DNA from: Phoronis australis
Taxonomy: Eukaryota > Phoronida > Phoronidae
Length of the DNA stretch: 64,000 bases
Reading direction: 5' to 3'
Assembly (NCBI GenBank): GCA_002633005.1
Contig: NMRA01000320.1
Coordinates: 448,912-512,911 of the forward strand
Shown: one piece after another, positions 58,239-64,000 of the stretch
Position numbering within the stretch: the first letter of the stretch is position 1
Layout of the letters: every line of letters begins with the position of its first letter
Made by a program: the position numbers and the translations under genes
Notes under the pieces: model-generated
Told to the model about the DNA's origin: nothing
The model's input: only the letters and a program-made list of their open reading frames with translations
Databases searched by the model: none

Positions 58239-61203
58239 ATTTAGCCAGAATTAAGTCCAAAACGTTGATTCTCACATTCCTATCATGTCCCTAGTTGTGA
58301 GTAAAACAACCAGGAGGAAACAGCGAAACAGAAACTGGGTCAAGAAGAGATTTAACTAGTAACAAGTTGCATTTCCAAGATTTTCCAAATCGAAACACAC
58401 GAACCGGAAATACATACAACTAGCGGAAATTAAAATGTGTGACCTCCAAATAATTAGACCGACACTCACAAAATTGAGTGAAAAAAACATGAATCATTTG
58501 CTATGACCCATAGGATAGATTTTATTTAACCAGCGAGCAAAATCTCACAAATTATATTATCGAGATGATTGATAACAGTTGAAATATTACACCAATATAT
58601 TGCGCTACCTATTGGTGATAATGTAAATCACCCCTCGCATTTTCATTCGGGGGGAAATGACTGGTCCAACTTAGTGACGCCTTGTTGCAGGCACTTAAGA
58701 GTATATTTATGAATCGTGGAAACCGCTCCTATTTTATGGATTTCCTTTACTCAGTGACGATAGAGTCACCAGCCCCCTTTGTGCCAGGATTTCCAATCAT
58801 CGGACCAACAGCTGATAGTTGGGGACCTAGCCGGTAGGCCTATCAGTGGTAACCCACTGTTCTGTCACAGCCACGAGTATAGTATGGTTCTGTAGCCTCA
58901 TATGGGGAGTGACTCACTGAAAATCATCAATTCCAACAAAATTAGACTAATTTTTCAATCCTTTTTGGAGCTCTTTTATACTTTTTTTAAACTTTCAAAG
59001 CTGTAAGTCTCCCTGTAAAGTTTGCCTAAAAGCTAAAATCAACTAGTTTTTGAAGATCTCAAAAGTCTTATTGTGATATAGGACTCTAGTTCAGAGGTCA
59101 TAGGCAATGTTTATATCCTCAGTTATCCAATTCGCATTTCAAGCGGTTGACCAACCCTAAAAGAGTTTTCTTGTGACTAAATTTTGTCGGTGAGGAAAGT
59201 AAAAGAGCAACTCCTCATTTTGGTTGCCAGTTTACCATGCTCAGCGGCTTGTACTCACTAACAGCCAAGGTGTGCGCTGTTCAAGGTAAAACTCTTGCCG
59301 TGCAAAAATCGATGTTGACAGCCATGCATGTTTTCTTCATTGCGATCAAGGTCATAATTTTCTCGGTCAGGTGACCTATATTTTGCATGCTGTAGGGGCA
59401 AAACTTTTGGAAATGTATTTACAATTTATTATTTACAGGTATACTGTTTCCAAAGATATACTTTATTTTATTAACGATCAAACAGTTACTCGGTTGAGCA
59501 CCAGCTCCATTACAGGAAACTGCCAGTGGGTCGCCGAATACTGAGTCCAGCCCCATTTTCGAAAAATATAAATTTCTTGGTAAAAAAATCTCTCAGAAAT
59601 TTATATCTAGTGAAATTTTTATTAGCAAATTTCAGGAAGTGTGGAGTGTGCCAGTTGGCGATTTCATTACCATTATAACAGAGCATTTTGCATTCAAAGT
59701 AATGAGCTCCGGCTAAAAAGCCGAACTTGTACCACGGCGTGGAGCAAGCCCTGGCGAACCCGGCCCTGGGGTAACTTCAGTCCAAAGATATCCAAATATT
59801 AGTTACATTACTTGTATGCATGAGAGCATAATTCGGAGGAAATGGTCACCGAATGAGGTCAGTATTTCTGAGAGCCCCGCCATAAACCAGTTTTCTAAAT
59901 CATCCCAAAATCGCCGTTCTGGAGATCCCAGCGAAAAAAATCACCTATTCGGAAAACAGAGAAGGCATTTTAAATTGACTTATCCGTTAAAATGCTACGT
60001 TCTGGTGTGTATACAATTTACTACTAAAAAGAAAAACAGTAAGAACTGATGAAAATGCGAAGTTTAAGGCACTGACGTACATAATAGGAATCGTGACTTA
60101 TGCGCATGCTCCTAGGCCTGTATGGGAAACACTTCAATGAAAATATTCTCCTAGCCTTAAGCTGTGTTTTAATCCTTCAGATATTTGTGTACTATAGAAC
60201 TCACATTGGCCTATTTAGGCCCATGCGTTAATAGTATACAGACGCATGAGCTGTGCTAGCTTCTTGCCGAGTGTACTTTCAGTGTGGGTCGGGTTTGAGT
60301 GAGCCAGTGAACCTATTTTACTAGTGCTTGAGCCGTGTTCATGGATCATGGGCAGGGCCACGTTCATGTGCCGTATTACTTCGCATTGCAGGAGGGATCC
60401 AATGTATTTTAAACGGGGTACTAGGATTAAGGATTTTTTCAGTTAAAAAAGGGGGTCCAAGTCAACAATTTGGAAATTCTAGGTTTGTTATCACTAAATC
60501 AAGGAAAAAAGAGCTTGGCTTCGTCCCTCGCCCGGCTTTATTTAGACTAATGATTTGGAGTTTTACTTTTGGATTCCTTGTGGTGCATTACAATTCAATG
60601 ACCCGCGAAGTTGGAACTGACAGGTAAATTCATCGTATAAAATCAGAAAATTTTTACCTCCACGACAGTTAGACTGTGCCAGAACGTAACGCTCCCAGTA
60701 CAGTCGGTGATGTCTTTGGGTTCAGATAAATTAATTCTATGTTTTAATTTGGCATCACCTATGAAAGACTACTTCAGAAGCGAAACTCATTTCAGCAGCA
60801 AATTAGCACAAATTCATTGGCGGAGAACTTGACCAGGGCCCATGGCAGTTAAATTTTACTCGCCGAGACTCTACTCGAAAAGTGTTAACAATTACTTCAT
60901 GTGAAAATGTCGATAACTCATACCGTGCCACCTGGTTGGTCAATTTTAGAAGTAGAGTTGCGAGAAAAGTTTGATGGTTACTCCGGACCCGTAAGTAACA
61001 GACGAATAGGACCCTCTTGACGCATGAACGCTGATGTTTGTCGAACGACTTGCGGAATGCAGCCCCGGTAAATGTTGGATGTGTTAACAAAAGGTGGCGC
61101 TCGTGCATTTTCTGCAAGGATCCTTGGCAGTGTAATAACCCTACAGCGACGCTAATGTAATCGTCTGGTGTCAAACGGAAATCAGCTGTTTGGGATCCTG
61201 TGA
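58239..61203. other. Phosphatase upstream region, no gene recognised
   Basis: GC-richer spots near 58680 and 58800 could belong to the phosphatase promoter. The frame at 60328-60627 and the minus-strand frame at 60803-61213 (136 codons) carry no motif I know. Confidence 0.35.
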
Positions 61204-61329
61204 CCGGTTGCATGAAACAGTCTTTTTGTGAATTTGTGTCTTTTATAGACTCACAAATGCACTATTTCTCTATCATTTTAACCTTGTTACGAGCTCCTCT
61301 TTGATTAATGACATTTTCTAATCTATGTG

Positions 61330-63010
61330 GTGTCATCTCCTTAGAAGTCGACTTGAAATGGCCCGCCATTCTGCTCTACTCTTTGCCCTTCTTGTACATT
61401 CTTGCAGTGAAAGATTCGTCCAGTCCTTGATGTCGTCCAGCCACATTCTGCGTTGTCTACCTCTTACTCTCACCCCTTCCGTTTTTCCTTCCAGTATGTT
61501 CTTGCAGATGGTGTCATGCCTTTCAATGTGACCAAAGTATTTCAGTTTTCTTGTTTGGATTGTATTTAGGAGTGATGGTTTAATTTTGAGCAAGTTACAA
61601 ACATCTTTTTTGGTCTTTCTTTCTGTCCAGTTGATTTTTTCCATCCGTCTGAATGTCCACATTTCAAAGGCCTCTATTTTTTCTCCCGGTTTTTATTCAT
61701 TGTCCATGTCTCAGATCCGTAAAGCAGTACAGAATGTATATAGCATCTCACAAGTCTGGTTCTAAGAGTGAAGATGTTCTTTGATATTAGCACTCCTGTC
61801 ATAGAGATGAACCTTGATTTTGCCATTCCGATGCGCATCTTTATTTTTTCATCACTTCTGCCATCCTGTGTGACATGTTGACATAGGTATTTAAAATGCC
61901 CCCTTTCTCCAGTCTCTTTTCATTGATCTCTATGTTTGCCTTGAGACCATTCTTTTTGATATCACCATCACTTTTGTTTTCTTAATGTCATATCCAGTCC
62001 ATTTTTGCTGCTGCTTTTGTTAATGATGTTGACAAGTTGTTGTAGGTGCTTTTCATTATTGGCCATAAGGACTGTGTCATCTGCATATCTCAAATTATTT
62101 ATATTTCTGCCGCCAACAATGATACCCTTCAAATTGCTGCTCTCTCAGAATACGAATTCAGTGTAGATGTTAAAAAGATATGGTGACAAAACACAACCTT
62201 GTCTGACTCCTCTTTTGATTGACGTGTATGGAGAAAGCTCGTTCTGAATTCTGATGGCTGCTTTTTGGTGCCAGTACATGTTTGTTATAATTCTTATGTC
62301 TTTGCCATCAATACCGGTCTTTTCTAGGCATTCTATCATCTGCACATGGTGGACCCTGTCAAATGCCTTGGAATAGTCGATAAAACATGCCTACAAATAC
62401 AACTGGTTTCCTAGACTTTTAGTGCTATGGTGTTGAAGCAAAATATTCCTTCCCTCGTGTCATTCTCTGCTCTGAATCCAAATTGTTCTTCTCCGACTTC
62501 GTTGTTGATCTTACGTTTAATGCGCTCTAAGATGAATCTCAACAGTAGTTTGGTGACATGTGAAATGAGCCTTATTGTTCGAAAGTCTCCGAATTCGTTC
62601 GCCTTGGCTTTCTTTGGTAGTGTGATGTAAACGGATCTTGTTATAGTTCTTCTGGTATATGTCCTGGGTCGTATATTACATTGAATAAATCAGTTAGTGC
62701 CTTTAACATTTCGACTGTTATTCCGTCCTCACCCTGGGCTTTCCCTTATTTTGTCTTTTTAATTGCGTTTTCCACTTCTGCTTTTAATATTGGTGGACCA
62801 ATGTCGTTCTTTGATTTTGGCATTTGAGGTCTTTCATCTTCAAATAGTTCCGCGATGTACTCACTTCCACGATCTAAGACTTCCTCGTTGTCAAATAATA
62901 TGTCGCCTCTCTTGTTTTTAACGCAGTTACTTGAAGCAGTTGATTTGGATTTACCAGACATTTCCTTTACATCTTTATGCATCTGTTTTGAGTCGTTTTG
63001 CTCTCATGTT
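61330..63010 (-). pseudogene. Decayed non-LTR retrotransposon (reverse transcriptase part)
   Basis: Minus-strand fragments in order: KNKRGDILFDNEEVLDR and GPPILKAEVENAIKKTK near 62746-62982, RGVRQGCVLSPYLFNIYTE near 62145-62345, the catalytic YADD at 62076-62087 in LRYADDTVLMANNEK, LVRCYIHSVLLYGSETW, then LKYFGHIERHDTICKNILEG near 61333-61662. This is the reverse transcriptase and C-terminal part of a LINE-type polyprotein. The endonuclease part is absent, and several stops and frameshifts break the frame, so it is a dead 5'-truncated copy. The clade is uncertain; RTE-like is a guess. Confidence 0.85.
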
Positions 63011-63184
63011 CTTTCTATGTTGTTGCATTTTGCTTTTAGCTATATACTTTGTGAGATTTGTATTTACTAATATACCCACTCCATTCTGATGTTGCTCACC
63101 ACACCACCTATTTTCTAATGATATTACTTAAACTGAGCCCAGATTTCATTCAAAATAAATGGGGACTCAGTCCTTACATTGGGG

Positions 63185-63396
63185 GTGTTGCATGAAAAGA
63201 TCCCTAATTATTTTCGATAATATTGACAATTCAACTAAGAATTCACTCTCGATTTGCATCAAAGTCAAAAGTTGATTTAGCAATGAAACTAAAACAATAC
63301 AAGAAAGGACAATCGATGTTTTCACAAGTCTAAAAATATGCAGTAGATTTAGGGAACTTTGTTGAGTCCCTATTTGGGACTGTTTCATGCAACCGG
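63185..63396. mobile_element. Small MITE with GTTGCATGAAA ends
   Basis: GTTGCATGAAAAGATCCCT on the left and, reversed, CCGGTTGCATGAAACAGTCC on the right bound about 210 bases without an ORF. A perfect 19-base match to the right end occurs inverted at 61204-61222, and the internal AATAATATTGA part resembles 34375-34465. Confidence 0.5.
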
Positions 63397-63427
63397 GCAC
63401 TATGGTGGGTTCGGCTAAACCAGCCTT

Positions 63428-63572
63428 CCGTTCAGTAACGCTAAGACTTCACTAAAAAGCAAGACTTCGCGAGATTACGTGACATTGCCGTGTATTTTAA
63501 ATAAGAACACGTAACTTTGACTAGATTTTTGTTAGATCCTCGCGTAGGTCCTAGCGTTAGCGACGCACGCCA
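63428..63572 (+). mobile_element. MITE family B, copy 3
   Basis: CGTTCAGTAACGCTAAGACT at the left, TAGGTCCTAGCGTTAGCGAC near the right, AAGCAAGACTTCGCGAGATT inside, the same orientation as the copy at 9168. Confidence 0.65.
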
Positions 63573-64000
63573 GTTTCTAGAATAGACGAACTGGATCTGT
63601 TCTGGGTGATATTTAGTCATGAAATGACGTCGAGTAGATTAGTAAGTCGAAACTCACAACAAGGACACACTGATCCACTCTAAACAATAACTGTATTTTA
63701 ATTCTAATTTCAGATTGATGTCAGCCAAGTAACTGCAACATCTTAACAAATACTTTTTGTGTATACTGTGCTGTACTGTGTTAATGCGTACTGAATGCGC
63801 AATAGTGACGCTGAAACCTTGTCCCTCGGCCTGTACGCTTGTCTTCGTATCATAGTGTTTACACTAGATACCAATAATGATTTGTTGCGCAGAATAATAA
63901 ATTATAACAAATTAAATAGCAAACATGCGATGTTTATGTATTCTTTACAGGTTTTTAAATATGAAGATAATTGCGGAGGTGGTAGCGGCGGTGTTGGCCG
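63573..64000. other. Non-coding end of window
   Basis: No gene recognised. The last bases turn GC-rich (GGAGGTGGTAGCGGCGGTG), which might be the start of a coding or promoter region that continues outside. Confidence 0.35.

Noticed and set aside
60803-61213. 136-codon minus-strand ORF as a gene
   Set aside because: No motif, no splice partners and no clear coding bias; kept as unexplained open frame only.

Overview
The window is genomic DNA of an animal. It is AT-rich, mostly non-coding, and its genes are cut into short exons by GT-AG introns of hundreds to thousands of bases. The protein sequences, the many small DNA transposons and tandem repeats, and the repeated palindrome TAGGCCTA suggest a marine invertebrate, possibly a deuterostome such as an echinoderm or hemichordate. 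That last step is an impression. A second and better supported clue is high heterozygosity, with haplotype copies left side by side in the assembly.

Two complete genes can be rebuilt by hand, both on the minus strand. (1) 16278-33474 holds an ITFG1/LINKIN orthologue (T-cell immunomodulatory protein family). It has 16 coding exons and about 598 residues, with a signal peptide, FG-GAP-like aspartate-rich repeats, one membrane helix and the family C-terminus. All splice phases agree. (2) 40533-58238 holds a PTPN1/PTPN2-type tyrosine phosphatase. It has 9 coding exons and 422 residues, with a full catalytic domain and a hydrophobic tail like the ER anchor of PTP1B. A third, partial gene on the minus strand (about 13108-11766) has a signal-peptide exon and two cysteine-containing exons that resemble a SUEL/rhamnose-binding lectin domain. 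It is interrupted by a 136-base assembly gap.

Layout. 1-11000: no intact gene, repeat-rich, with a pair of long inverted repeats (4597-5240 and 9955-10915) around a decayed ORF. 11766-13108: lectin-like gene. 13799-14150: a 44-bp minisatellite. 15576-33474: ITFG1, with minisatellites close to several splice sites. 33500-38500: intergenic, with a decayed coding sequence at 36840-38060. 38505-58238: the phosphatase, with a 147-bp-periodic array of CTCF-like motifs in intron 7 and DNA transposons and a broken THAP exon in intron 1. 58240-64000: transposon debris, including a decayed non-LTR reverse transcriptase.

Four single-base N characters (18642, 27872, 35742, 44107) each lie exactly between two copies of a direct duplication of about 0.8-1.8 kb. 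Three of these duplicate an exon. They are best read as unmerged contig ends or haplotypes, not biology. The strongest candidate for new biology is the higher-order satellite built from CTCF-like core motifs inside the phosphatase gene.
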